Of a DNA stretch of 64,000 nucleotides, positions 8,901 to 16,599 are shown piece by piece. Source of the DNA: Rhynchopus sp. YZ270_cl-10 (taxonomy: Eukaryota > Euglenozoa > Diplonemea > Diplonemida > Diplonemidae); contig OZ037834.1 in NCBI GenBank assembly GCA_964035575.1, positions 837,598-901,597 on the forward strand, read 5' to 3'. Within the stretch, counting starts at the first letter, position 1. The number at the start of each line of letters is the position of its first letter. A model generated the notes under the pieces. It worked only from the letters and a program-made list of their open reading frames with translations. It was not told the DNA's origin and searched no databases. A program made the position numbers and the translations under genes.

Positions 8901-10768
8901 CGAGAGGAGCGCCTCGTCGCTGGGTGCCTGGCGTTTCTTCTGCTCCACCTTCGCCATCATCGTCGAGATCATGCTCTCGATGCTCTTGCTCAGCCGTTCA
9001 GAATCCTGGACGGACTCCACCCGCAGCTGCTGCAAAGCGTTAGTGGTCTGCTGGGTGTGCTGTTCTGCCTTTGCAGATGCCTCCTCCCTGAGTTGCTGGA
9101 GGGTGTTTTGGGTCTGCTGGGCTTGTTGGTCCGCCTTGAATGCGATCTCCTCGCGCATGTGCTGTAAGGAGGTGGCGGTGGCGGCGGTGGCTTGCGTCAC
9201 GCACTGCTGCAGCCGTTCCTCACTGACACCGGGAGCAGACGCAGTAGCAGCAGCAGGTGAGGGTGCTGGTGCAGGGGCAGGGGTGGGTGCTGGCGCTGAA
9301 GCATGTGCGGATGTTGGTGCAGACACAGATGCAGATACAGATGGGGGAGTTGGTGCTGGTGTGCTCTCCACAGCCCCCTCCATCGGCGACTTTGATTCAT
9401 CGTGGGTGGTGGTGGTGTGGGCAACAGGGGCAGCGGCACTGGCCTCACCTCCTTCGCCAACTGACGATGGTGTTGCGTCCGCCTGCGCTGTGTGCACCCC
9501 GTCTGCCTGTAGCAGCGTCACTCGCCGCTCGTTGAGGGCGGTGTCGATCGCCCACCGGTCTGCAGCGGTGAGGGAGATGGCGTCGGTGACGGTGTCGGTG
9601 TCGGTGTGGTCGGCTCTTGCACCCCCACGGCCTTTGCCCCCCCTACCCCCTTTACCCCCTCTTCCCATTTCCTTGGTGAGGGAGCGGAATCGCGCCAGCA
9701 TCGCCGTTGCCGCGGCGGCCGCCTCCTTCGCCTTCTTCGTCGCTTCCACCTTGGCGTTCAGAGTCCGCTCCTGCTCGACGTCAACGATCGTCAGCACTCG
9801 GTCGAAGCAGGAGATGGTGTGGTGCGGTGGGGGGTCTGTGGCGTGCACCTCCGCCTCCCCGCTCCTGCGCTTCCCCACCCGCGCCTTCCACTTAAGGCTC
9901 TCCAGGAGGGCCTCCACTTCGTTCAGGTAGGCGGTGGGGGGTAGGTTGGTCACGCGGTATAGCCGCGTAGACCGGACGTTGAGGGTGATGGTGGGGACGG
10001 GGCCATTTGCACCGGTTTTGTTGCACGAACCCACCTGGTCCCGTTGGCCGTCCGGGTGGACGTTACCGAGGGAGCCCGCGTGGAGGTGGGACTGGTGTTG
10101 CATGGTTCGTGTGTTTTGTTTTCCCCCTGTGTGTGTGTGTGTTTGATAACGATAACTAAAGGGGTAATTCTTGCGCAGAATATGGCCCAAGAGGGGTGTG
10201 TGTATATGCAACGAGGCATAATGTGCAAGAATTCCCCGCTTTCCCTCTGGTAGGAGAAGTTCGAAATATGGGGGAATTAGGGTTGCTATGACACACATGA
10301 ATGTGGTGTAGCTTTTTTTTTGAAGTATTTTTTTTTCTTCTGACACTTTCCCCCAAAAACTAAAAGGTACTATCGCTGCAGAGCCTCTCTATGCCTATGT
10401 CGACGCCCACGCAGATCCCTACACCCACACAGCAGCCTGCAGGGAGAGCGGACACGCCTGGTGATGTATGTCTTGATAGGGGAGGGATAACAGTAGTGAA
10501 CTGTGACGGTGAAGTGAAATTTGGCTTTGTGGTTTTTTGCCTTTTTTCAACGTAAAACCACAGTCATTTCACTTCATCGTCGTGTGAGAACAGAAAAGAG
10601 CACAAGAAAATCCTTTGCATATATACCACGTCCACCCTCGCTACACCACTTATACTACAGGACACTGTACGGCGGGTCCAGTTCAGTGGCCTCTCCCCTG
10701 AGAGCGAGCGCAAGAGCAGCCGTCTTGCGCAGATGGCATACGGGACACCCTCGGGGGCAGGTGAGTGA
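5970..10768 (+). CDS. Divergent kinesin-like protein (three exons)
   Basis: Exons are read as 5970-8078, 10367-10465 and 10661-10768. Donors are GTATGG and GTATGT, phases agree (0, 0), and the frame ends at TGA 10766-10768. A CCTTTTTCAG acceptor-like site lies ~35 bp before the ATG. Residues ~1-280 are a degenerate kinesin motor: the P-loop is GGPGSGKSHTLFG (~84-96), the switch-II strand is GGTLLVTELGM where the family has LxLVDLAGSE, and LSALLLQSNDG plus IACIDAADYTTSTATLRSLEKWKKV match the motor's last helices. The SSRSH switch-I motif is not recognisable, so active ATPase motility is doubtful. Residues ~330-700 are a long coiled coil; the last two exons add a Pro/Thr-rich tail. Kinesins normally move on microtubules. 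Intron 1 (2.3 kb) contains the element at 8213-10204. An alternative splice at GTGAGT (10761) could extend the C-terminus. Confidence 0.75.
8213..8290. repeat. Terminal direct repeat of element 1 (3' side of its gene)
   Basis: Matches 10129-10204 almost base for base. On the minus strand it encodes the last residues and the stop of the element's protein (…PLGPYSAQELPL). ATTCT (8252-8256) and AGAAT (8262-8266) flank a TGCGC centre. Confidence 0.8.
8241..10103 (-). CDS. Coiled-coil protein of the direct-repeat-bounded element
   Basis: A 620-residue frame on the minus strand, opening at ATG 10103-10101 just inside the 5' direct repeat and closing at TAG inside the 3' repeat. The frame stays open ~240 bp further upstream, but this ATG is the one conserved in the second element. 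Residues 1-145 form a domain shared with that element: M-Q-x5-LHA-x-S-x-GNV at the start, then PxxxTLxxxRxYRV, LKWKARV, a PPP motif and a basic helix rich in K/E/A. A Gly/Arg/Lys-rich linker (GRGGKGGRGGKGRGG) follows, then an Ala/Pro/Thr-rich stretch, then ~320 residues of Ala/Gln/Glu-rich heptad-like coiled coil. No catalytic motif is seen, and I do not recognise the family. It could be a structural or nucleic-acid-binding protein. Confidence 0.6.
   Translation of the reverse strand: MQHQSHLHAGSLGNVHPDGQRDQVGSCNKTGANGPVPTITLNVRSTRLYRVTNLPPTAYLNEVEALLESLKWKARVGKRRSGEAEVHATDPPPHHTISCFDRVLTIVDVEQERTLNAKVEATKKAKEAAAAATAMLARFRSLTKEMGRGGKGGRGGKGRGGARADHTDTDTVTDAISLTAADRWAIDTALNERRVTLLQADGVHTAQADATPSSVGEGGEASAAAPVAHTTTTHDESKSPMEGAVESTPAPTPPSVSASVSAPTSAHASAPAPTPAPAPAPSPAAATASAPGVSEERLQQCVTQATAATATSLQHMREEIAFKADQQAQQTQNTLQQLREEASAKAEQHTQQTTNALQQLRVESVQDSERLSKSIESMISTMMAKVEQKKRQAPSDEALLSSQIKKNELHHLKEAVHKLQQQTEAAAGAASQALERADRAGQHSDASATRMEEMMKAHLESMLSTADKHAEATATRLSQQTQRMAEELRAMTIAHTDATAANLAAGTQAEVEKVTGVAHAAVLHADRVAAETRAQVEATAAQVAETQVEVERTAAVAQSAAQQSNMVSVQAKEHAEAAAQALTQQQEATQLLSNQMAEATLRRRDTHTPLGPYSAQELPL
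10129..10204. repeat. Terminal direct repeat of element 1 (5' side of its gene)
   Basis: Second copy of 8213-8290. On the minus strand its (CA)n end runs into a G-rich leader, 26 bp before the ATG at 10103. Confidence 0.8.
10495..10590. repeat. Hairpin repeat in kinesin intron 2 (family of 35256-35392)
   Basis: GACGGTGAAGTGAAAT-TTGGC-TTTGTGGTTTT is answered by AAAACCACAGTCATTTCACTTC-ATCGTCGTG. The same arms occur in a longer, better-preserved hairpin at 35256-35392. It lies within the intron 10466-10660. Confidence 0.7.
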
Positions 10769-11672
10769 GCGTAGTCAGCATGGTGAGCATAGTTTTGCGT
10801 TCGTCTGCGATGTACACATGTGCTGCAAAGGGCTTGCAAAGGACACAGTGTGGAAGTTGCATCCGCGGGCTACGTCATGTATCACCACCTCTACCCTTCC
10901 CAGCAGCACGCAGCCACACCCGTTGGTATAAAACGTAAAGACACACAGCGACGTAGGCTGGCGTGGTTAGGGGGTCCACCTGGTGCAGTCATGTACCAAA
11001 AAGTACACTGTTCACGAGAGGGGCTTTTTTTGTATTTCCAGTCAAACTGTATTTTGTGTCGCAAGATTGCTTTTGTACGTCGAGGCAGCTTACAAAGATG
11101 TCTGTGTGTGCACGAGAGGCCCATTCATTTAGCAAGGTTTCTTTCACAGCGCAGCTGCCACGCTGGTCACCTATTCATTTATTATTTGTGCTTTCATCCG
11201 GATGGCCGGCATCGTACAGTGGGTCGGTCGGAGGTGCCTGCATTAATAACTTCACTTTATTATGTACACAGTTGTATTTAGATGCTGTAACATCGATAGT
11301 ACAGATTTTGTCTTTTTTTTAAAGCACCATGCAAGTGATGAAAAGGTCAAAAAAAAAAGCATGGTTTTCCAGTTCTAGAGTTATTTTGTTTAGTAGTTGT
11401 GTGAGAGTTTTTTGTGCTAAAATCGCGTAGATAAAATGTGAACAAAACAAAGACATACAATACGCCTTTGAATTATTCAATTCTTCTCTGTTTCCCCCTT
11501 TTTTTTTCACGGGTTGCCTACGATCGTAGTACGGTATCTTACGATCGTAGCTCTTTGTTTGATCGCACTACGATCGTAGTTGATCGTGGTACGATATGTT
11601 ACGATCGTTACCTCTCTTCACACACCATCAGAACACTGAGACACAAAAAAAACAAAGAAAAACACACAAAAC
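10769..11672. other. Spacer between kinesin-like and vWA-RBR genes; dispersed modules
   Basis: No gene is supported, though a short extra exon of the kinesin gene cannot be excluded near 10851-10930. It contains three dispersed modules seen elsewhere: TTCACGAGAGGGGC-TTT (about 11009), GTGTGCACGAGAGGC-CCATTCAT (about 11105), and CTTTCATCCGG…GGTCGGAGGTGCCTGCATTA (about 11190-11250). Confidence 0.5.
11508..11620. repeat. GTACGATC-type repeat cluster upstream of the vWA-RBR gene
   Basis: CACGGGTTGCCTACGATCGT opens a cluster of CTACGATCGTAG/TTACGATCG units, with GCTCTTTGTTTGATCGCAC in the middle. The same opening and order recur at 45273-45340, where the motif is expanded into an array. The cluster ends ~55 bp before the ATG at 11673, so a promoter or 5' leader role is possible but unproven. 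Confidence 0.7.
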
Positions 11673-14600
11673 ATGACTACCGTCGCACCGATGCCCACAG
11701 CAACGCCTGCAGAGAAGAACCTGCGTGTCGTTGTGGTGGTCGACACGACAGGGTCGATGGGGCAGTACTGCACATCCCTGAGCGACACGCTGCCGCAGAT
11801 CTTCTCGGTGCTGAGAGTGCTGACGGCAGGGCGTGGACAGGTCGACATTGTGGCGTACGAGGACTACTGCGACGGGACGAACCTGTTGAGGTCATGCTAT
11901 GGGGACGAGGCGGCGGCAACAAAGTTCGCAGGAACGCTGCGTGCAGGTGGTGGTGGGGACCACCCCGAGGCTTCGAAGACAGCGCTGAACGAGGTTGTGC
12001 GGCACCTGCGTGAGGCAGAGGAGATGCACACGATTGTGCTGTTCTACACAGACGCACCGCCGCACAGTGCACGCACCGGGGGCAGCAACTACGAGAAGGA
12101 GAAGAAGGCGCTTGCACAGATGCAGCCCGGTGCGGACTGGATGGCCATCACACGTGCCCTGCGAGAGGTGGGGGTGTCGAAGACGTACACCTTTGTGCCG
12201 CACCACGACGACGTGGTGGTGCGCTTCCAGGCCCTCCTCGGCCCCGTGGTGACGCTCCCCAACACACAGCCCGCGACCATCACGAAGATGACGATGGGTG
12301 TGCTGCTGCAGATCATGGGGCAGGACTTCGCAGACGAGGCCCTGGGGGCGTGCGTGACGCGCTTTGTGAGCGGGCCTGCCCTGGACGGGCTGAGCGAGAA
12401 ATCGTGTGGCGGCTACCTGAAGGCGTCTGTGACCAAGGAGACGCATGCAGGGGACGCGGCAAAGGTGGCGCAGCTGGTGATGATGGGCTTCGGAGAGGCT
12501 GTGGCTGTGGAGGCACTGCGCAGGAGCAACGGGAACGCAGAGGCGGCTGTGGACCTGCTTGTGAGCGGCGCTGTGGTGGAGGACGAGCAGGCACAGAAGG
12601 GTGCGGGGCTTGTGTCGCTGCAGCGTGGGACGCTTGACTTTGCACCTGTGGAGGGGTGGGCGTGCGACCTGCAGGCCTTGGCGCCGCTCTTTGAGAAGGA
12701 CGAGAGCTTCCGTGACATGGTGTTCCGGACGCTGCGGGAGCTGATTGTGCCTGACAAGGCGGAGCGTGCGCTTGCGCTGACGTACAACCGCGTGGTGGGG
12801 CTGCTGTGGCGTCTGGCGTGCAGGCGCCGTGAGGACGACCGTCTTGCAGGTCTGGCGGAGGCGCTGGGCCAGTGTGTGGGCAAGCTTCAGGGGGATCAGC
12901 AGGCACAGCTGCGGACGTGGATCGACGAGTCGTACGACAGGTCTGCGGAGGTGTGCGAGCTCGTGGCGGGTGCCGGGACAGGTGCGGGTGTGTACGTGCT
13001 GGAGGCGGGGCCTGGGGTGGTGCTGCCGTCGAAGGACGACATGCGGTCGCTTGTGCACGCCCCGACACCGGCAGTGCTTGCTGCGGTGCAGAAGCTGCTG
13101 ACGTGTGTCGTGTTTGTGGACGCCACGCAGGCAGACGCTATGGAGCTGCCGCACACCAGCCCTACCGACGGGAGCGGGAAGGTGCCGCTGTGGGTGCCGG
13201 CAGCGTTTGACGACCACCAGCTGTTCTCGATGCTCCCGTCGCTTGCGCTGCCAGGGCTGCTGGTGACACAGCGCCCTGCGTGCATCATTGCGATACTCGC
13301 CTACCTGAGCGGGAACGAGCACCTGAAGGGGCGGGCGGCGGCACTCCTGGAGCGTGCCAAGGGGCGGTGGATCCCGAAGATCGAGAAGCTGGAGGACTAC
13401 CCCGAGATCCTGGCGGCAGGGTTTGTGCGTCTTGTGGTGCGTGTGCCGGAGTTCCTGACGGAGGAGGAGACGGCGCTGTACGGGACGATCGACAAGGTGC
13501 TGCGCGTGCGTAAGGCACAGAACATGCGTGTCGACGTGCGGTGTGGGTACCGCCCTACGAAGGAGCGTCTGTACCACGACGAGAAGGCGGTGTGCTCGCA
13601 GTGCAAGACCGCACGCTCGCTGACGCTGATGAAGCGCGGCATGTGCGGGCTGTGCCACGAGGCTGCCACGCGTGCGCAGCGTGGCGACGATGCTGCTGCT
13701 GGGGATGGCCCTGCCAGCGCAGAGCCTGCGGAGGGGAAGTCGCACCTTGTGGAGTGCAGGACGTGCAGTGTTGTGTACGCTGTTGTGAACCCTGCCCTGC
13801 TGAACGTGGCACCGAAGTGCTGGTACTGCCGCACGGGGGGTGTAGCGCCTGCTGTGGAGTGCACAGGGTGCAGGAACAGGTTTGTGCGTCCCGACGGCGT
13901 GGCAGAGGGTGCAGCGACTACGTGTGGGGAGTGCGTCCACCGCCCTGCAGACTGCGTGCACGTTGAGGAGGCGGTGTACAGCAAGCTGCAGGCAGAGAAC
14001 CCTGCACTGTACGGACTGCTGGGGCACACACCTGCGAACGAGGAGGCACTCTCGTCGACCATGAGCACGTACAAGCTGTGGAACAAGCACCCGGAGCTGT
14101 TTGCGGAGCCGTCTGCAGTAGCAGCAACAGCAGCAGAGACGGCTACACCAGCACTGACCTGGAAGAAGCACAGTGTGATGAACGCTGCTGAGGTGTGTGC
14201 GCAGATCACCACACGCGTGTCCAAGGGAGACCTGGCAGATATGTGCAACCTCTGCTTTGAGGACGTCGCCGTGGCAGGGCTCGAGAGTGCATGTGGAACC
14301 TGCAACAACGTGGCGTGCCAGAAGTGTCTGAAGGCGTGGTACTCCTCGATGAAGCCTGGGTGTGTGTACACCCCCACCCTTGGGCTGTGCCCGTTCTGCA
14401 AGCGCCGCCCTTTGGGGAGCACGCTGGCGAAGTACAACAAGCGTGCCTGCGCGGTGGTGACGAGCAAGAAGCACCGTGTGGGGGAGGACGAGCTGCGCGC
14501 GGATATGTGCTACGCGTGGTGTGCAACGTGCTACAAGGTGAAGGAGGCCTTCCCGAAGGTCTGCGGGGCACGTGTCGACGAGGACAAGATCAAGGCCTTC

Positions 14601-14867
14601 CGCTGCCACGGCTGTGTGGAGGACGCTGCACGCAAGGAGGCAGAGGCCGCAGCACTGCGCAAGGGTGTGGCGGAGACGGCCCTTGCCGACCCTGCGTCGC
14701 TGCAGTGCCCACAGTGCGCCGCCCCCACCTTCAAGGCGGACGGCTGCAACCACATCTCCTGCCTCTGCGGCTGCGAGTGGTGCTGGGAGTGTGGCGGCGA
14801 CTTCACGAACGAAGACATCTACGCACACATGGAGGATGCGCACGGAGGCATTGGCATCGAGTACTGA
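11673..14867 (+). CDS. vWA-UBA-RBR domain E3 ubiquitin ligase
   Basis: Intronless, 1064 residues, ATG after an A-rich leader. Residues ~17-200 are a von Willebrand A domain of the alpha-kinase-associated type: VVVVVDTTGSM (MIDAS), YEDYCDG, GGGGDHPEAS and FYTDAPPH. Residues ~262-302 are UBA-like (MMGF…ALRRSNGNAEAAVDLL). Residues ~630-770 hold several CxxC pairs in zinc-ribbon style. Residues ~855-1064 are a RING-IBR-RING block: CNLCFED…CGTCNN…CQKCL…CPFCKRR, then CxxC pairs, then CPQC…DGCNHISC-CGCEWCWECGG. In the RING2-like end, the Cys of NHISC sits where RBR ligases carry the ubiquitin-thioester cysteine. RBR enzymes pass ubiquitin from E2 to substrate. The vWA and UBA parts presumably bind partners and ubiquitin. 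I know of no standard family with this domain order. Domain calls are firm; substrate is unknown. Confidence 0.85.
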   Translation: MTTVAPMPTATPAEKNLRVVVVVDTTGSMGQYCTSLSDTLPQIFSVLRVLTAGRGQVDIVAYEDYCDGTNLLRSCYGDEAAATKFAGTLRAGGGGDHPEASKTALNEVVRHLREAEEMHTIVLFYTDAPPHSARTGGSNYEKEKKALAQMQPGADWMAITRALREVGVSKTYTFVPHHDDVVVRFQALLGPVVTLPNTQPATITKMTMGVLLQIMGQDFADEALGACVTRFVSGPALDGLSEKSCGGYLKASVTKETHAGDAAKVAQLVMMGFGEAVAVEALRRSNGNAEAAVDLLVSGAVVEDEQAQKGAGLVSLQRGTLDFAPVEGWACDLQALAPLFEKDESFRDMVFRTLRELIVPDKAERALALTYNRVVGLLWRLACRRREDDRLAGLAEALGQCVGKLQGDQQAQLRTWIDESYDRSAEVCELVAGAGTGAGVYVLEAGPGVVLPSKDDMRSLVHAPTPAVLAAVQKLLTCVVFVDATQADAMELPHTSPTDGSGKVPLWVPAAFDDHQLFSMLPSLALPGLLVTQRPACIIAILAYLSGNEHLKGRAAALLERAKGRWIPKIEKLEDYPEILAAGFVRLVVRVPEFLTEEETALYGTIDKVLRVRKAQNMRVDVRCGYRPTKERLYHDEKAVCSQCKTARSLTLMKRGMCGLCHEAATRAQRGDDAAAGDGPASAEPAEGKSHLVECRTCSVVYAVVNPALLNVAPKCWYCRTGGVAPAVECTGCRNRFVRPDGVAEGAATTCGECVHRPADCVHVEEAVYSKLQAENPALYGLLGHTPANEEALSSTMSTYKLWNKHPELFAEPSAVAATAAETATPALTWKKHSVMNAAEVCAQITTRVSKGDLADMCNLCFEDVAVAGLESACGTCNNVACQKCLKAWYSSMKPGCVYTPTLGLCPFCKRRPLGSTLAKYNKRACAVVTSKKHRVGEDELRADMCYAWCATCYKVKEAFPKVCGARVDEDKIKAFRCHGCVEDAARKEAEAAALRKGVAETALADPASLQCPQCAAPTFKADGCNHISCLCGCEWCWECGGDFTNEDIYAHMEDAHGGIGIEY

Positions 14868-16599
14868 TCCTGTGAGGGGTAGGTTGAGCTGGTAGTGTTT
14901 GGGAGGGGATAGGTAGGGGTTGGAAGTGGGGAACACACCGAACCAACCAGTGCTATACAAAAAATAAAATAAATATAGTGGAGTTCATCCTCGGGTGTCT
15001 ACACTAATACAAACCAAGTTTTCAAAATAAAATAAAGTAGTAATCCAACCAGCGTGCAGCGCAATCCGATAAATGCCACCCAACACACACAACGCGAGTT
15101 GATCTAACCTTTTTCTTGGGGCGTGCACGGTTGCGACTCCGCTGGAGGAGCTGTTACAAAGCAAAAGCCTTTTCTGTTCTTGAGTGCGAAGGTGACTAAG
15201 CACGAGAGGCTTAGTATCATCTTTTTAACTTCACTTTCTCTTCGTTCGTTCACCACATGGAAATCAATAGACCTGCGTCGATACTTTGTCTCAGTTTTCA
15301 TTCACGCGGGTTTTCATTTCAAGGATCCCTGGTGTCATCGACAAAATACCGAATTTGGGTAAGATTCTTTGTTTTTTTTTGTTTTTGCCCCCTTTTTCCC
15401 CTTACATGTCTTAGCATTTTGTCATATGAAAATAACTATTCATTGTCTCTCTTCGTCCGACCCTATTTGCATGAACTCGACCGAGTTGCGTTTCGGCACC
15501 GTTTTTTAACCCATTGAACGCTGAAATGGGGGAAAAAAACGACCTTTTGAGGGTCAAATACAATAATCGGATTGAACGGGTCGCATTTTGAAACTTTGAA
15601 ACACCCCCGCAAACTGCTTTTTCTTCTTTTCTTTCCCCCTCTCCATTCATGCATACATCCACGAGGTGTCTTGCAGCAACCTTTACGCTTTACGCTCCCC
15701 CCAAGCTTGCCTAACCTCTTTCCCCCTTTTCTGTGTGCACACACGGGTCTACGAGATCCGGGGCACACCCAACACAACAACATGGCCTCACAACGGCACC
15801 TATTTGTTCTTCTCTCCTCAAAATGCTACAACACACCCCCCACCTTTGCCTTATTACCCTTTGCCTCAACTACGTCAAGACTCACAAAAGCTCATAGCTG
15901 GACATGAGGATGGTGTCACCTGCTTGCTCTCCCCCTTCCGCTGGCCTTTTGGCATCTGAAACTCCTATTTTGAAGCCTGTGTCTGATCAAACCTGTAAGA
16001 CAACAGTTCCCCTTCCTCCTCCTCGCTATCATGAAACAATACTTCCTCGGAGAGGCGGGTGTCGCTGCGGGTGTCGCTCATGCTGCGCACTTCCACCACC
16101 ATCTGACTCTCGTCAGAGTCACTGTCATAGCGATGCGTGAAAGAGACACAGACTCGTATGAATTCATTGTGCTGTGTTGGTCTTTTTTTGCTTGGGGGCG
16201 GAGTGGTGCATCTTCTTATCTTCCTGTTCATGTTCAGGCCAGTTCAGGAGGGGAGTGTAAATGGAAGGAGGCGGAAGGGAAGGCGACGCAGAAGGCAGTC
16301 AGTGGTGGCGCTTGCCCTTCCCGTTCGCATGCCTGCCCCTTGGTAGAGCCCTTGTCCCACCTATCGGAGGGTCATACGGTCCCCCCGACCGTTCAAATTT
16401 TCCACTCGGGGCAGTCAACTGAGAGGAAGGCGCTATGCTCCAATATAAAGCAGCGAAAAAGGAACGAAGAGGCGGCGGGGGTGCTACATATTATGTGGGG
16501 GTTTTTAGTGTTCTACCTCCTCGCTGGTGTTCCACGTTGCAACGTACCCTACACAACTACAGATTTTTTGTTTCACACAAAAAAGTTTTCTATCAAACC
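14868..16599. other. Intergenic spacer, one possible small minus-strand gene
   Basis: AT-rich with pyrimidine runs. A dispersed motif AAGGTGACTAAGCACGAGAG lies near 15189. Apart from the minus-strand frame at 15965-16231, nothing looks coding. A TATAAAG at about 16444 lies ~155 bp before the next ATG. Confidence 0.5.
15965..16231 (-). CDS. Possible small acidic protein (88 aa)
   Basis: Minus-strand frame with a Lys/Arg-rich start and a Ser/Asp/Glu-rich body (HRYDSDSDESQMVVEVRS, then EEEEGELLSYRFDQTQ). Composition is protein-like rather than low-complexity noise, but no homologue is recognised. It would be the only host gene on the minus strand. It could also be the last exon of a spliced gene or chance. 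Confidence 0.25.
   Translation of the reverse strand: MNRKIRRCTTPPPSKKRPTQHNEFIRVCVSFTHRYDSDSDESQMVVEVRSMSDTRSDTRLSEEVLFHDSEEEEGELLSYRFDQTQASK

Larger units (their letters stand above)
8213..10204 (-). mobile_element. Direct-repeat-bounded single-gene element, member 1 (uncharacterised family)
   Basis: Two virtually identical ~76-bp direct repeats (8213-8290 and 10129-10204) bound one long antisense reading frame. Each repeat has a (TG)n tract, then GATAACGATAACTAAAGGGG, an inverted repeat ATTCT-TGCGC-AGAAT, and GGCCCAAGAGGGGTG. The element lies wholly inside intron 1 of the kinesin-like gene, in opposite orientation. A diverged relative with the same layout but different direct repeats lies at 25644-26500. 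No reverse transcriptase, integrase or transposase is visible. Mobility is inferred from the repeat boundaries and the second copy. It may be non-autonomous. Confidence 0.65.

Noticed and set aside
8851-9930. 359-codon plus-strand frame within the element in the kinesin intron
   Set aside because: Opposite-strand shadow of the coiled-coil gene; the second element conserves the minus-strand protein, not this one.
8213-10204. Reading the direct-repeat-bounded element as an LTR retroelement remnant
   Set aside because: No RT, protease or integrase, no primer-binding site or polypurine tract was seen, and the two members have unrelated terminal repeats. Left open as an uncharacterised type.
11892-14960. 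1022-codon open frame on the minus strand opposite the vWA-RBR gene
   Set aside because: It mirrors a GC-rich, strongly codon-biased gene; its translation is His/Arg/Leu/Cys-rich without domain signatures, while the plus strand has clear domains.
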